The notes below the pieces were generated by a model, which saw only the letters and a program-made list of their open reading frames with translations, had not been told where the DNA came from and made no database searches. A program made the position numbers and the translations under genes. A stretch of 64,000 nt of DNA from Diorhabda sublineata (Eukaryota > Arthropoda > Insecta > Coleoptera > Chrysomelidae), in assembly GCF_026230105.1 (NCBI RefSeq), contig NC_079478.1, positions 29,341,653 through 29,405,652 of the forward strand, given 5' to 3'. Within the stretch, counting starts at the first letter, position 1; each line of letters starts with the position of its first letter. Positions 1 to 13,879 of this stretch are shown one piece after another.

Positions 1-540
1 TGGATAATTTTTAATGCCGATGGCGCATTGATGTGGAGAACCTAACCTAACTGCAGACGACGTCTTCGGAGAGCTCTCAGAACAGTCACAAGTGCAAGTT
101 TTAAATACATGGGCTAGCTATCAAATTTGCCTAGTGACTTTGAAAAGTTCAAGACGAGGTGCCTGATCAGATTTTCCAAAGGACATCGGCATCTGGTAGT
201 TTTCAGAGGGGAGCAACGGACCAACGTGTGCAACGGTTTATCATCTCTCACTGTCATAAAATGGAAAATTGTCAAGATATATCGTTTAAGAATTAAACGA
301 AAGATAATCAAGCACACAAAGGATCCGAGCCAAAAAATATCGGTTAAAAATTGAGAAAAGTTATCAATTACTTGATTTCTAGGCACATTCAGCATCTGAA
401 GTGCCCGCGATTTGAAGCAAGAAGATGTGAAAAAAAAATATTTCCTTATCAAAAATGCTAAAGTTAGATAAATATTTGAGTAATATTACATTAACGTTTC
501 TGTACATAATTAGATGTGGATTATTTGGTTATCTATAGGC
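1..540. other. Unassigned AT-rich stretch
   Basis: Nothing recognisable. Bases 44-56 hold two CCTAA units, like the insect telomere repeat but too short to mean anything. The frames here are short and without motifs. Confidence 0.4.
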
Positions 541-850
541 TCTCGCCAAGAGTGGAGGCGTTAGGAGTTCTAGACATCCACCCTCTAGTTGCCCACTACA
601 AAGCGGATGTGATTAAATTAACTGCATTAGCTATTTTATGGAGTAGAGGAGAACGAAAGAGCTTATAGACTCGCTAAAATAGGGCCAGACAAACTCTACA
701 TAGGACCTGAATCCACTGGAAAAGAATATGGATAGGGACAAAATCAGTTACTGGGACAATCTACAAGGGTTGAGATAAGATACGTTTAGCATGAGATAAC
801 TACAAAAATAAATCAGCACAGAGAAGGTGATGGATTGCACTCTACAAGAA
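541..850 (+). pseudogene. R1/Jockey-like LINE fragment (RT C-terminus to RNase H region)
   Basis: Frames interrupted by stops read VEALGVLDIHPLVAHYKAD and later QLLGQSTRVEIRY. The first string resembles the A-LE-LL-L-PL-- helix that follows the reverse transcriptase in R1/Jockey-clade LINEs. The second resembles NQLLGESIGVEKG in a fragment at 41.8 kb, which supports a shared family. It is heavily decayed, and assignment rests on pattern only. Confidence 0.4.
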
Positions 851-859
851 GTGAAATAT

Positions 860-3800
860 TTGTAGTTGTACCTACCTATAACTTATTTTCTACTTATCCG
901 ATTCCACGCGTTAATTATTTTATTTCTATCTTTCTGATGAGAATTACAAATGATTGGTTTCATTTGATAAAGTTATATGAAGGTGATGCACAATTCATTG
1001 CTTCACTCTATCATGATAGAAAATTTCACGCTTTCAGAATATATAGTAGTGAACAAAAAAGTGAACGAGTGTGAGAGTGTGGTTAATTGTCTCGTCTCGC
1101 ACGTCACGTTCTTTGATTCGCGCCTGAAAATCAAAATGGAGCGGACCATCCTCACTCTCGCACTCGTATTTCCTTCTAGATAGTCTGGAGCGAGTAATAG
1201 AAATGAAAAGGGAAGAGAGTAGAATTTAATGATGACAATATTGACTTCAATGAAATGAACGGATGTCTGAAAGCTTGAGGCGTTAGAAAAATGTAGAAAA
1301 TCGGACGAAATGATGAGAAAAGGTATTATTATAGCATAAGTATTAAAAATTGTTGGAATGTAAATGGAATAAATTTAATAAAGTGAATCAATCTGTTGGA
1401 TAGACAATGCTTATATAGACCTGATTAAACTATCATTGAAATTGGATATTTAGTATACAAAAAATGTCAAATTGTGAGAAAAATAGAAGAGAGAAGTTAT
1501 TGATGAAAATCCTGGTCATTTATCTTTTAAACTAAGGAAGTAATTGTGAACTTAGAATTCGAGTTACAACGTTAATAATAATTCGAAGAGATCATCTCAT
1601 AAATAAAATAAACACATAATCTTTTGTTTCCAAACGTATGAACATCTACATCTACATGAACATCTTGATTGTTTTAGGTTTTTGTTTGTTCTATGAGTCG
1701 TATTTTTCGCGAGGAATCAAATTTTCATTCGTAGTAATTAGGTATAGCAGATCAATAATCTATATATGCGATTCTGTTCTCTGTAAACTTTATATGTTGA
1801 TCTAATTATGTTTCTTGACTTTCTCACTTTATTCAGTGATTTCAGCTTTCGTAAAAAACATTCTTGTCGAAATAAATATTGCTCATACTTTTCAACGCAC
1901 TATCTTATTTGTATTTTACTGATTACTACTCGTATCTTATTTAGATTTTGAATAAATTATTCACTAAACTATATACTAAATTATGTTCTCCGACTCTCCA
2001 CTCCTCCGTATTTATAATGTGAAGACTCATCTAGAATATTCAATTTCGAGAATTCCTCTATGCTTGCGACATTTCACAGTGTTCTATTTGACAGATTTCG
2101 CTGATCTACACAATTAAAAAGATTTTGTAGTAATATAAATGTTCAAATTTAAAAATTAAATGAATATTTATACATTTACTGATTCATTAATTGGATTTAT
2201 TTTCATCCAAAAACCGATAAACCAAAAAGTAGTCCTCTAAAAATATCAAACCATGCTCGACTCGAGCACGTCTAGTCAAGTACTCTAATTGCCGTTATGT
2301 ATTTTTAACTCAAATTAAGTTTCGATTGATATATCTCGCTCAAGCTGATAATTTCTGACATATATCCAATTGATAGCTGTTGAAGCCTGGCGCAATATAT
2401 AATTCGGTTTTTATTGCTTAAATTACGGTGCGACAAACGTGTCCTGTCCCCTATTTTCATTGCCGTAATTTTATTTTGACGCGTTTGGTTACAATATTTC
2501 TAATATAATTGGCATTCCGGATCCACGTCATATTCAATCATTCGATGACGTTTATTGTATATGAAAAGTTATTTGTGTAATTTAAAATATCCCCCAGAAC
2601 ATAATGTTGGATTGGATGCAATTTGAAGATGTTATTTTATAAAGCAAGTTTATTCTAACCTAAATTAATTTTATGTTTCAAACTAAGGTGTATTCAGCAG
2701 AGCTCCTTACGTTCTGGCTGATGGGGTTACATTAAACTTAACATGTGAAAATGGACTGAGCTCTGGTTGTAACATTTTCCCTACACTAACACAAATGGTT
2801 TGATCCTTTTAAATCTTCTTCCTATTCCTTTGTTATCTAGCAGCTGGAATATCTAGCAGAAATTCACTTGTCGATAAACTAATTTTTGGTAATGAAAAGC
2901 ATGCCGTCATTTTTGGCAATTTATCCTCTTTTTGTACTGCTTTTTTTGGATATAGCCGATGAAAACAATCCTAAAAAACGTCGTTACCACTTTTCTGACC
3001 GACGCAACCGTCTTTGCTTTTTTCGGAAAAGGTACGCCCTTTTCATTCACGATCTTGACTGTTTTCTCGTTTCAGGAATTTATTAGGATATTCAGGTACA
3101 TTCTAATGTGTTTTTGGTCCAAATACAGCAAACACGACACCAAATGCGCAAGCATAATTCTTTAATCAGTATATGACAAATGTTTCTGTCTTCAGGTTAC
3201 GGTGGGACTTTTCAAACAACTATCTATATCTATATTCGCCTTTTTTCTTCCTTTAACTTCAATACAAATACAAATATTGTCAGAGGTCGGTTCAACTTTC
3301 TAATATTTGGATGTAGAAAGCTTCACTTCTAGCTATTAATATTCCTGGAGAGGATAATTATTTTTACTGATTTTTAATGAATAAATGACAAGTTCAGGTT
3401 GAGGTAGGACGAAACTTTTTAGACAACACTCGTATACTATCAATCAATATATGGTTCTTATAACTTGTTAAGCAAAAAATTCATTTAAAAGTTTGCAACT
3501 GAAGTTTCTCATTTTTATAGTCGCTGTTATATTAGGTTGACTCATAATACGTATTTTCTTGAATATCAATCAAATATATTTTTTGTTATTCAATTTATCG
3601 TTAGCTTTAAGGTTACTTTATAATAAATAGCCGTTACTCCATAAAATCAATGTCAAAATCTGATTGATAACAAATTTATTGAATTGAAATACCGCTGCGT
3701 TTTAGTAATATGGTGGACGCGCCAGATGCATATTTCCAAAAAGGGTCAACCTTTGAATTGTTTTTATAACTCATTCACGTTTTTGTACAATCAATTTCTA

Positions 3801-4340
3801 GGAAATCGCAAATTATTTCTAAAGTGTGGAATGCGGTCCTGTTTAATGCTCGGTTTTTGCGTTTTCAACCTTAAACACGTGCTCTATGCGTGAATATGTT
3901 TTGGTTTACTATTTTTCTTCGGTAAATAGAGTTTAGCTTATTTGTTTACTTCAATGATTTACATTTGAACATTTTTTCAGATTATATTGTTTTATAAATT
4001 ACATCTTGTCAAATAATAACTCGCCCCGAGATCAATTCTTTGATCATGGCTAGTCTCACAATTCGAGTCTTTGAACATTGTGACAACCCAAAACTTCACA
4101 ATCGAAAAGAGCCATTGATGTTTGGTGTAACACATATTTTCAAGTGTAGTACGACATTCAATAACCACAGAGTGAAAACGATATTGGAATATCATATTTC
4201 ATTAGCAGAAAAAATATAGGTAGTTAGCCGCATATTTCCACTGAATTCCAAAATTCGTCAAATTTTTTTTTAATCATCCGCTTTTTAGTTATTTACATTC
4301 ATGTGGATACTGAAACAAACAAACTGCTTCGGAATTGATA
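860..4340. other. Intronic sequence, nothing recognised
   Basis: This is AT-rich sequence downstream of the 4346-4639 exon on the minus strand, so it is intron of the same gene. Short frames show no family motifs. No RNA gene, tandem array or TIR pair stood out. Confidence 0.4.
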
Positions 4341-4345
4341 CTTAC

Positions 4346-4639
4346 CAGCAGGATTTATATAAAACATGCAAGGTTCTTTTTGCATGCCTATTTCATTTTT
4401 ACCCCAGCATAACAAAGTTCCATAATCTAGTTCATTCATCGGTTTATATAAAGCAACGCTTCGTCCTTTTTCGGTTTGGATTTGACTTTGCGGTATATCT
4501 ATCATGTCGGCAGAGTTATTGAATTTCCAAACAAACACTATATCACTGGGATTTCCTTCCAATTCGCAAACTATCCGAGCAACTTCGTGTCTTGCTACGC
4601 CGAATACTTTAGGCTGACCTGGACGACAATTTGGAATAA
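4346..4639 (-). CDS. Sidestep-family Ig protein, internal exon (a complete Ig domain)
   Basis: Fourth and longest exon seen. Acceptor TTTCTCTTCCAG ends at 4640; donor GTAAGT begins at 4345; 294 nt, phase 1 in and phase 1 out. Joined to the exon at 19693 the junction codon is T+TT (Phe), giving VQLDVKF IPNCRPGQPKVFG. The exon encodes a whole Ig domain: B-strand Cys in VARIVCELEGNP, core Trp in IVFVWKFNN, and F-strand Cys in ELDYGTLLCWGKNEIG, ending YINPAG. Known: CRPGQ-KV-GVAR and LDYGTLLCWG-NEIG are hallmark strings of the Sidestep family and I know of no other family with both. The donor shows that the gene continues beyond the left edge, where further Ig, possible FN3, transmembrane and cytoplasmic parts are expected. 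There are no stops or frameshifts, so the gene looks functional. Confidence 0.96.
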
Positions 4640-4879
4640 CTGGAAGAGAAATGAGAGCAATTAGTCAAAAATTGAATAATAATCTATCAATTGTATACTT
4701 TATAGAAATAATTGGAGTCAAATACAGTATATATTGATTCGAATTAATCGAATATTATCGAGGAAAACATACATTCCAATTAATCATGATAAAACTACTA
4801 TTTATCCAATCGGTTACACTTGGTCCCGTTAATGTTAAATTTTCATATTAATGGCATTCCATATTGTTAGCAAATTCAA

Positions 4880-5215
4880 TGGATATCTTAATATATCTCA
4901 ATGATATAATCTTTATTTCAAGAATAGTGGGAATCCTCTACAATGATATTTTCGGTTCTTACCGAACTCCAAAGAAAAAACATTCTGTTACTATGTACTT
5001 TCAATATACCCTTCCCTTCTGGGGTATGTGTTATGCGACTCTGAGCGAATCTCCAAACTACAAAAGAAAGCCATTAGATATTTACTCAGACTGAACAAAT
5101 AGACTCACGGCCGGGACTAAAAGATTCAAAATATTGACTCTTCGCGAAGCATGATCTTTATCTACTTACTCCATGTTCAGAATTAAATGCTCACTACTGT
5201 ATAATGCGAAGTAAG
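4880..5215 (+). pseudogene. Jockey/CR1-like LINE, fragment after the RT domain
   Basis: In shifting frames the sequence reads WGYVLCDSERISKLQKKAIR, then YLLRLNK, KIQNIDSS and MIFIYLLHV. Known: the pattern WG-----S--I--LQKKA-R, followed by LKILTL-SLYIY, is the thumb region just after the reverse transcriptase in Jockey/CR1-type LINEs. Stops and frameshifts show a dead copy. Only about 330 bp remain. It lies in the 15.1 kb intron, opposite in strand to the host gene. Confidence 0.6.
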
Positions 5216-5249
5216 TGCACAATCATTTGCCGATTGACATCAAATAATT

Positions 5250-6690
5250 ATCTACTTTTCGTATGTATACTATTTATTAAGATTTTATTTTATTTGTGAG
5301 TTTGTTTTATATATATTTACAAGCATTTGTCGTTAAATTGTAAACAAATTACTTATCACACAGTCACAATTTCATTTTTGTAATTTTTGTAGATACTGCA
5401 TATCTGCTAATCAGGGCAGGTTTATCAATAAACTTCTTTCAAATAACTTCTCACAATCCATTATAATGTATCTAAATCTTTCATTTAGATAAATTGCTGA
5501 GCTTTACATCACCATGCGGTTGTCAACTTTAAAAAATAACACCAGGAACAATATAAATTCTCGTCTTAAACAACCGCCTCTTTATCTTCATACAAAACGT
5601 GAAAATAAAGTAGCATCTCTTTTTGTAAAACACTTGAAGCAACCCTGACTAAAGAACTCTTGAAACTTTTACAAGGATCTATATCCCGAAAACGTATAAA
5701 GTTTCTTTGTGCAGGATGATCCTGTTTCATATAAAAAGTTAGTTAACAATTGACAAATACGCGTAGTTGAAACCACAGGCGTTCTCGTATTTACAAGGAT
5801 ATTCATGAGAGATATTATTATTAGTCAAATAGGTTGAATACGTGGGGTATGATTGCATATTGGTTTACAGAGTGAGCGTTGAATGCAATAGGATACTTGA
5901 ATCATTCCATTTATCATCAAAAATATATTGTAGTCTTGTAGTGAAAGAGAGAAATTATCAACAAAATTTATTGTCAATAGTGTAATAACAATTTTATATA
6001 TGGAATAATCATACAGTAACAGAGCTGTAGTGATGCATTATTTAGTACGGCTATGCAATACAAATGTGGTTGTTAATATTTTTGTAACATTGATAATTGA
6101 TCATAATTATCTACTCCAATGGGTTTTGGATACTGTATATTGCCTTGGTACCAGTTTTTTATCGTGGTATCCTCCACTTGCTTCGGGAAGGACCAGTGAA
6201 GAAAATAAAATACTTCAGGAGTATTGGTAACCTGGATATTTACTGCTAGTGTTACTCACGAAGCTTTTAAGGTCGGAGTCGTAGAAGAAAGCGAAACAAC
6301 GGTTAAACATAATTTCCTTTATTTGAAACTAGATTTCACCCACTTAAGTTCGGACGAATTGACGCAGAAACCCTTTAACGGACACTTACTCTACTTCGGC
6401 TCTTGTCTTGCTGTAGGCTGCATCATGGACGGACTGCTGGTTCTTCGAGAACTACCTTTTTTCTTCCAAATATTAAGACGGCTACCGGAATTTCCCTTTT
6501 ACCAATCCGCTGAACGGATTCCAGTTGATATTTCTACTTACAATGGTATACCTTGCTTTTTCCTTCGATGAAGACGGTCATTCCTTGAATGACTCTGTAT
6601 CATCTCTTTTATTGCTGTAGGTGCTTCCATTTCTCTAGCGGTGCGTAAAGTGGGGTCGTCTTGGCTAGGATTACTTGAGTTTCATATTTT
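5250..6690. other. Intronic sequence, nothing recognised
   Basis: AT-rich intronic DNA. The frames around 6030-6570 show no domain motif, and I see no repeat boundary. Confidence 0.4.
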
Positions 6691-6694
6691 ATAT

Positions 6695-9045
6695 TGACAG
6701 ATATAAATTTACATTTAAAATTGGTGAAATCGTCGCTTTAAATGTAGTAAATTCGTTGCCCAAAATCGTAATTTTGTTACAATACAGAGTAGTCAATGGA
6801 AATGAAATAGAAGAAAAAACTTGCTGAAGTAGGTTCTCCTGTGGAATCGACTACAGGATGGAGAAAAAAATAGTTACTGTGATACAGGAGTTGTGACAGG
6901 CAAATATAGTATAGAGTAAGTAATCTCCAATCCTCTAGAGATACCTGGAGACTAACGAAATAGGAAATGAAGACTGAGATTAATAGATCAGCTGTAAACA
7001 CAAATTTTTTCTAGTCAGTCAGCAAGAAAGAGGACATAATCGAATTTTTGGGTCGCATTTGTATATGACACCTTAAACTGAAAATACATAGTTATATACG
7101 AGTTTGTTGCAAATGAATTAACATTTGTAATGTTTTGCGTATTTATTTACACTCTTTCTATTTGTGGGTTGAATTAATAAACACTGTCTTTTACGCTCTT
7201 AAATACACACTTCATAATAATTCACTTATGAATATCACTTAAATAATTTCTGCGATTACTTAACTAATTCCTTCTTTTCACTACGACTATTTAGTTAAAA
7301 CTAACTACACAAACCATTATATAACTAAATAAAATTCTAAAAAGTTCTAGAGCAAAAAGAAACAAAAGAAATAAATGAATACACTTTCCAAGAAATTATT
7401 CAGAAGAAATAATGTAAATAAACCGCCTGCCACTAAGAAAATTATATAAAAATAAACATCTAACGAGTTCCGCCGTTTATAAAAAAATGTGAAAGACGCC
7501 GCTCGAAAACCGCTACTGGAATTCGCCGAATTTTTAAAATTCTATAGTAGCTTGACAGGACCGGTCTAGGGAACCATTTTGCGAATTTCTTCGTAATGTA
7601 TCTATGTCAATGAGCATAGCAATAGACAAGACATTAGCAAGAATTTTAATTCTTGAAAATATTTTTTTCTCTGTCCCAACGTGAAACAAAAATTCTCTGA
7701 AAGTTTGGGTCCTAAATATTAATATTAAGTCCTCAGCCAAGGGGTGTAAAGATTTCGAAACACACAGAGTTTTTATTTTTAAATTTCTATAGCTCAGTGG
7801 CATTTCATAGCATCGCTTCGACCATAGACGGGGCTTTTTTAGAATTGAATGTTTTACAAAAATGTAACCAAGCCCCAACTAGAGCCGACGAGGTAGTATG
7901 GGCCTCTAAGCTTAATTTTTCCGTGAAATTAGCGTTTTTCCGCATTTATCTCGAGAATGATAAGAACTACAAAAATGTAAACAACAACTTGTAGAAAATT
8001 CAATTTTCCACAAAAAAGTTCATTAACACTAAAATAAATGTATCTAGAGATATTTAATGATAAAGTTTCAATAGAACGGTAAAAAAATATAGATAGTTGG
8101 AAATATGTTAGTATCTACAGTGAAAAAAGGCTTTATATTTAAATATAAATTGATAGGATAATAAAAAAAAATATTTTTTTCAATTTAAAATTACAAAAAC
8201 TTTATCATTAAATATCTCCGGGAATATTAATTTTTGTCGTTCATATTTTTTGTAGCTCTTCTCATTCATGAGGTAAATGCAAAAAAGTGAATTTCATGAG
8301 AAAATCAAGTTTAGAGGCCCATACTACCTCGCCGGTTCGATTTACGGCTTGCTGGACATTGGACACTTTTGTAGAATATTCAATTCTTAAAAAAACCGTG
8401 CCCAATGCCACTGAGCTATAGAAATTTTTAAAAAAATCAAGGTTTTTGTATTTTTTATGGGAAAAATCTTTACACCTCTTGGCTAGGTCGTGGAATTAAT
8501 ATTAATATTGAAGACCCAAACGTTCAAGGAATTTTCATTTAAAATTCTTTGTGTCTTTTTTATTACTATGCTCATGACGTAGATACCATGCCATGCTATC
8601 AAATTTTCACCATATTCTTCCTGCAAGAATTTTTTTTCATTACTTAATAAATAACATTTGTTAATTCAGTAGTATTTCTAATTTAAGGTGTCATCTACAA
8701 TTCGACCCAAAGTTTAATTATGACCTCATTTTCTATTTCATTAGTCTCCAGGGGTCTCAAGTAGTCTGTAGGTTCGTAGTATCTCACACATCGAGAGAAT
8801 TATACTAATACTAATTTGCATGCCACAATTCCTGTAGATTATCCCAGTAACTATTTTTTCTCTATTATCCTGTAGTCGATTCCACAGGAGAACCTACTTT
8901 AGCAAGTTTGTCCGCTATTACAATTCCATTGACTATATTGTATTGTAACAAAATTAATATTTTGTGCGACGAGTTTTCTATATTTCTAAAACTTAATAGA
9001 GACAATATTACCAATTTTAAACGAAAATTTATATCTACCGTATTT
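6695..9045. repeat. 2.3 kb imperfect palindrome (foldback-type repeat)
   Basis: Two arms in opposite orientation. Left arm about 6695-8075; right arm about 8195-9045. Matching landmarks: TCCTGTGGAATCGACTACAG at 6838 against CTGTAGTCGATTCCACAGGA at 8871; AGGTAGTATGGGCCTCTAA at 7890 against the inverse near 8315; and CTATAGCTCAGTGGCAT at 7787 against its inverse near 8410. The left arm carries an extra segment of about 500 bp (about 7095-7600) that ends in a repeat also found at 19.3 kb. The arms differ at many sites, so the palindrome is old. No transposase was recognised. Confidence 0.8.
7385..7600. repeat. Interspersed repeat copy (shared with 19.27 kb)
   Basis: Shares AATGTAAATAAACCGCCTGC, then a GTGAAAGACGCCG-like stretch and a GACAGGACCGG-like stretch, in the same order as 19265-19400. 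A short relative, GCAGGACCGACTCCAGGGC, is at 27453. It lies inside the extra segment of the palindrome's left arm. Family not known. Confidence 0.55.
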
Positions 9046-9074
9046 TTCAATCTAAAAAAGTAATTCTTTTTCGA

Positions 9075-9200
9075 GTATAACCAGAAAAAACACGCTTTGG
9101 CTCGGTCAAGAACTTAATATTAATATTAAGGGCCCAAACTTTCAGAGAATTTTTTTTGGTACTTGCAACAAAATTTCACGATGGAACAGAAAAAAATATT
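9075..9200. repeat. Third copy of a segment of the palindrome arm
   Basis: Contains TTAATATTAATATTAAG followed by GGCCCAAACTTTCAGAGAAT. This matches the parts of both palindrome arms at 7688-7730 (inverted) and 8495-8535 (direct), so the arm sequence is itself an interspersed repeat. Confidence 0.6.
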
Positions 9201-12200
9201 TTAAAAATAGCACCCTAGTAATTAATTCCAAAATGATCACAAATTAATGATATAGACGCTAATCAAAATACAAAAATCTATTATTTTTATCTGGATGCAA
9301 TGTTAACCCTCAAACAAAAACGGTACCTGTAGTTATGGCAAAATTTTTTTTAGAAGTTTTCCAAGTAGAATCAATACAACTAGTTAGATTTCAGTTCCAT
9401 TGTTAGTAAGTTTGATTAAAGTTTTCCTAAATACAAAAATTAAAAACACATTTCAAAATCAAAAAGAAACTGGTTGATAAGCATTCAAACCGTAGTAATT
9501 CATTAGAGTTTATCAAATAATGGTTATCATTAGAAAGAGGCTATCTGTAAAAAAACTTCCTATTCCAATTACATGAAAGGAAGTGGAAATACCATTCATG
9601 AAATTATTTATTTAAATAAGACGAAATTCTGTAACCGTCTGTGAGCTTGGGGATTGTTTCTGTATATTTCATAACTGGAAATTACTTGATATCATGGAAT
9701 GAATCAACCCTTTACTTAGTTACGCTTATGCGTTACACTTTATTTGTTGTTTTGGAGGAGCCGTAAATCACAGATCTCGAAACCGAGACCTTACCCTTAA
9801 GAGTCCGTCCGACCCTTCTCCTCAACTCAAAAATGATGGATGTGTTTGTGTATTTTTATTCTTAGCATTTCAGGTATATTTTCGCAGAACGTGATTTATC
9901 TGCTTTCTCTGCGAATATTAAACTTTTTTGTATTATTCGTTCAGTTTTTACTTATTTGTAGCGATATTGTGATGGCGTCATGATAACGTCGATGATGTAT
10001 GAATTCCAACCATTCGCAATCATTATTTATAGACTGTCAACTGATTCCGGTTTGATTGTTACCATCAGAAAAATGAGATAACGGAATATGATCATCAAAT
10101 GTGCAATTTATAACTGTAATGATTGTCATCCATATTGACAATTATAAAAAAGGATGTACTTAAACACGTCAATTTTTACGAAACAGACACCTGACTCTTG
10201 TAGACCTCCGACTTTCATTTTTCCACCTTCTTGTTTCTGAATATATGTAAAACATCATAAGAAAGTCATTTATATGAATAATCCAGACATAATTTTCTTA
10301 CATAGTGTGAAAATCAAATCCTATTGCGATTAGTATATGAATAAACGTAGGTAAGTACCCACCATAATTACGATTCCTTTGCTTTTTTATTCTATACTGA
10401 CGGACGATTAAAATATAATAACATTAGATAAAGAATATCAAAAATTATGTTGGAGCCCACCTTTAAAAAACTATAAAGAAAATAATTGCAGTTTAATAAG
10501 CCAACTTTCTTCTGTTCGAATGCGTACAAGTACTCTGACTTACGAACTGAGAAGGAAGCTCAAATGTAACTTCGACAGTTTTACTTTTCATATAATCCTT
10601 GGACCGCCAACAAGCGGGATCTTATAGCTTAGTTCTATCGAGGGTGTTAACGCCATTCGATCGAATTTTTGTCTATTCTGTACGTGAGGTGGAGTGGATA
10701 TTATGACAATAACTTGAATCACGAGTTAAGTCGCACGATTTGCCGCTTTGTACGCCCGCTAACGGCGAGTCTGATCGGATTCACTGTAGTACTGTAATAT
10801 TACTCAAATGCACAAGCGTGATGCCATATGACCATTCGCCATATTCTGTGTACTAATTATTAATAAATATGATGAATGTTTTTAGAAACATCTAAACCTT
10901 ATCAAGGCAGTTGGATTTTTCACTATTTCCCAGAACAAATTTTGCTATTTCTGCAGTTCATTAGAACGACAGACAGAATTTATAAGAGGAACCAAAAGAG
11001 AAAATAAACGGCATTTAGTAATTATAAGGGTTTAAAATTAACTATAACTAATTTTTTGACAATTTAAGGTCAATTCTCAAAAGTATACATTCAAAAGTAA
11101 TACATTTTATTAACAATAAGGATAATTTTATAATTATAATTATCAATTTAAACAAGTAAAGTAATAATAACGAAGTTTTAATTATTCTAGAATTGTATAA
11201 GCATTTCAGTGTAAAATTTACGGTAAACACTCGTTATATATTCCTAAACTTTTGATGTTTTTAAGTTTAGTTTGGATACGTACGATCGAATTGAATAAAT
11301 TAAATTAAAGTTACCTACTTTAAAGTTAAATATTGACACTTAAGCCGTGCGGTAACATGTTTCTTTGGCGTAGCGGCGTATAGTATCAGTAAGCAACCGC
11401 AGGCGCATGATATGGCATGTGTAACCGCCATTTCCTGTAGCGATTCCGCCATTTGAGCATTCACAAGAAACGTTTCAAACTTTCGTTCTGTTTGTTGATT
11501 TATGGGTAAAGTTTAGGTTTGATTTCGTGGTTAACTTTCTTACTTTTAACGGCATCTTGTTTTCTAGTTATACTTTTCCGATTATAGTTTATTTCCCACA
11601 AGTCGGTAAAGAAAAATGAACATTCACGGTTCATTCAAATGTTAGTTAACGTTGAAGATAAATGAATTCTGTATGTTATTATATGTCACAACTATGATAT
11701 GATATTAATTTTGTAAACATCTGTTTTAAAACAATCACAAATTTTGAGAGCAATCAAAAAATTAACCAGCTGTAACATATTGTATCGTGTGCTCTGATCC
11801 GTTCAATTTATTCTTACAAATTACATCATACATCATTTGCTCTATTCTGATGTAATTGAGTTGCACTTAATTATTTTTAATTGTATCATGTGGCTGGCAA
11901 AGCGAATGAAATCCATTCAAATCTGTATCATTCAGTTTTATCTCGTGATCACAAATAACTGATTAATTTTGGATTTGATAACCTATGATAATTCAATCAA
12001 TGAACGCAGCGGTGTTGACATTACTCGATAAGCCTCGATTCGGTTAAAACCATCTGTTCCATATAGAATCTATACCGCAAGAAGAGTCTAGATTATTTTA
12101 ATGATTTTCAAGCTGTACGTTTTGAAGCACTGTGTTTCATGAAGACGCTGACGCATTTTGGTGGTGAAGTAGCCAAGCAAATTTAGTCCAAAGCTGTGAT

Positions 12201-12780
12201 TGGCTTCTACCGACTGAGTCATGCAATCTTCTCAAAGCTTCGATGTAGTATTGATAATATTGTGACTTCTCGGAGCACACCACGTTCAAAAATCAACCCT
12301 GTCTTCACTTTCACATGCGTTTTTTGGTTTAATTGGTGCGTGGTGGTGGTAACTTTTTACATACCTCATTTGAAATTTTTGACTCACAAACCTGAACTCT
12401 ATAGTCTCTTTGGATAATTCTAGCATATATTTATAGTATCGTGAATATGATAGATCTCTTAATTATCAATATTATTTAGCGTTTCCACCCTAATTTTCCT
12501 ATTATTTGGTAATTTTTGGATGAATTTATTTATTGACACCTTTCCTAATTTTGTGATTTAATTTACTTTTCTTCCCGCGTTTCAAGTAATCAATTCTCTA
12601 ATTATTTCTCGTTCAATTCATATTGCACCACTTCCCATAGTGCGTTGTCAATGTAGCTCATACAAGGCTTAAGAATATTCTCGAAACTTCTTTAAATTCC
12701 TGAACAATTTAGAACATTATGCATTTTTAATGATTGATTATGTATGTCCATTTTGAGTGTTTGAATGAATAAATGATTAT
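9200..12780. other. Intronic sequence, nothing recognised
   Basis: Mostly AT-rich. Two GC-richer patches (about 10590-10800 and 11340-11470) have no open frame and no recognised motif. Confidence 0.4.
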
Positions 12781-13079
12781 ACAGTATTATCTTAAGGCCA
12801 TGAGCGGCTCATTCACAATGGTTAACAATCCGCAACTTTTACAGGAATAACCTTTACAATCTATGGAGGAAAGGAAATCGCTCGTTATAAAGAGGCATTA
12901 CGACAAAAATTATCATAAATTGTACAGGAGGTATGGAAGCATAATAAAACATTTTTAATTGAACTGCATACTGTCGAATATCGTGTTATTTACACGAGGA
13001 AAAAATCGAAATAAAAAAAAAATTTGTTGGTTACTCTACAACTGAAATAAAAACAAAAAATATCCCCCCAATAATGAAT

Positions 13080-13875
13080 CCATTGTATTCAATTAAGGAC
13101 AACGTAGTGGCCATGGAAATAGAACTCCCCGACCAATTCATCTGGTAAGAAAAATGTTATTAAGATGATTTCTTATATTCTTATGGGGAGGGGCTCCATC
13201 GTGCATGACCCACATGTCTCTGCGAATGTTTAGAGGAATATTACATAATATGGGTGGGACAGTGAGCACAAAGAACGAAATTATAGATAGAATAAACTTC
13301 CATTGTAACAGAATCTTGGAAAGTTCAAAGAAATATCCTCCGTAGGCTCCGTAAGTGTATAGGAGTGCAAGGTGCCTACTTCGAACATTTGTTATAATTT
13401 TTTTTGTGCTTAGTTGATAAGTTGTAGGGTAACCAATAAAATTTTTACAATAAATAATCACAATTTATGCTAATTTTCTTCAGAATGTCTCTTCATAGTG
13501 AACAGTTTCCTTGGCATGTAAAACGATCTAAAAATCTACATATTTCTCCAATCATAAATTTTAAGGAGTTAAAAAATCGATTGGAAAATTTATTTTTGCT
13601 ATCTTTAGATTATCCCTGTAAAAGTTACGGGTTTTTAAGTCAAAGTCAAACACACTACATACATAAATATAATCATCCATTGAAAATTTATAATGTTCGA
13701 ATGTATAATTTAAAAAATATATTTACATTAAGTTTTGATTTCGCAGCCTCAAATGCTTATAACTCAGAAACGAGGGATCGTTTTTTTCATTTTTTCATAT
13801 CACAGCATTGTTTTAACGTTATCTAATACTCTCGAATTATTTGCATCAAGCACCCTTTGAACAGCTAAAGACGAA
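13080..13875 (-). pseudogene. DDE-superfamily transposon remnant (Tc/mariner-like, MHDGAPPH type)
   Basis: On the minus strand the frame from about 13300 reads ILCNIPLNIRRDMWVMHDGA, followed by PPHK and then IGRG after a stop. Known: NIPL-VRR-MWFMHDGAP-H with IGRGG--AWPPRSPDL-PLD is the central and C-terminal DDE region of a widespread arthropod transposase. The second Asp (MHDGA) is present. The third catalytic region is broken: the PPRSPDL equivalent is eroded. The upstream part, up to about 13875, contains AACTCAGAAACGAGGGATCG and TTGCATCAAGCACCC. A related 5' piece occurs at 43.16 kb. The N-terminal HTH was not found. Confidence 0.7.
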
Positions 13876-13879
13876 GTTA

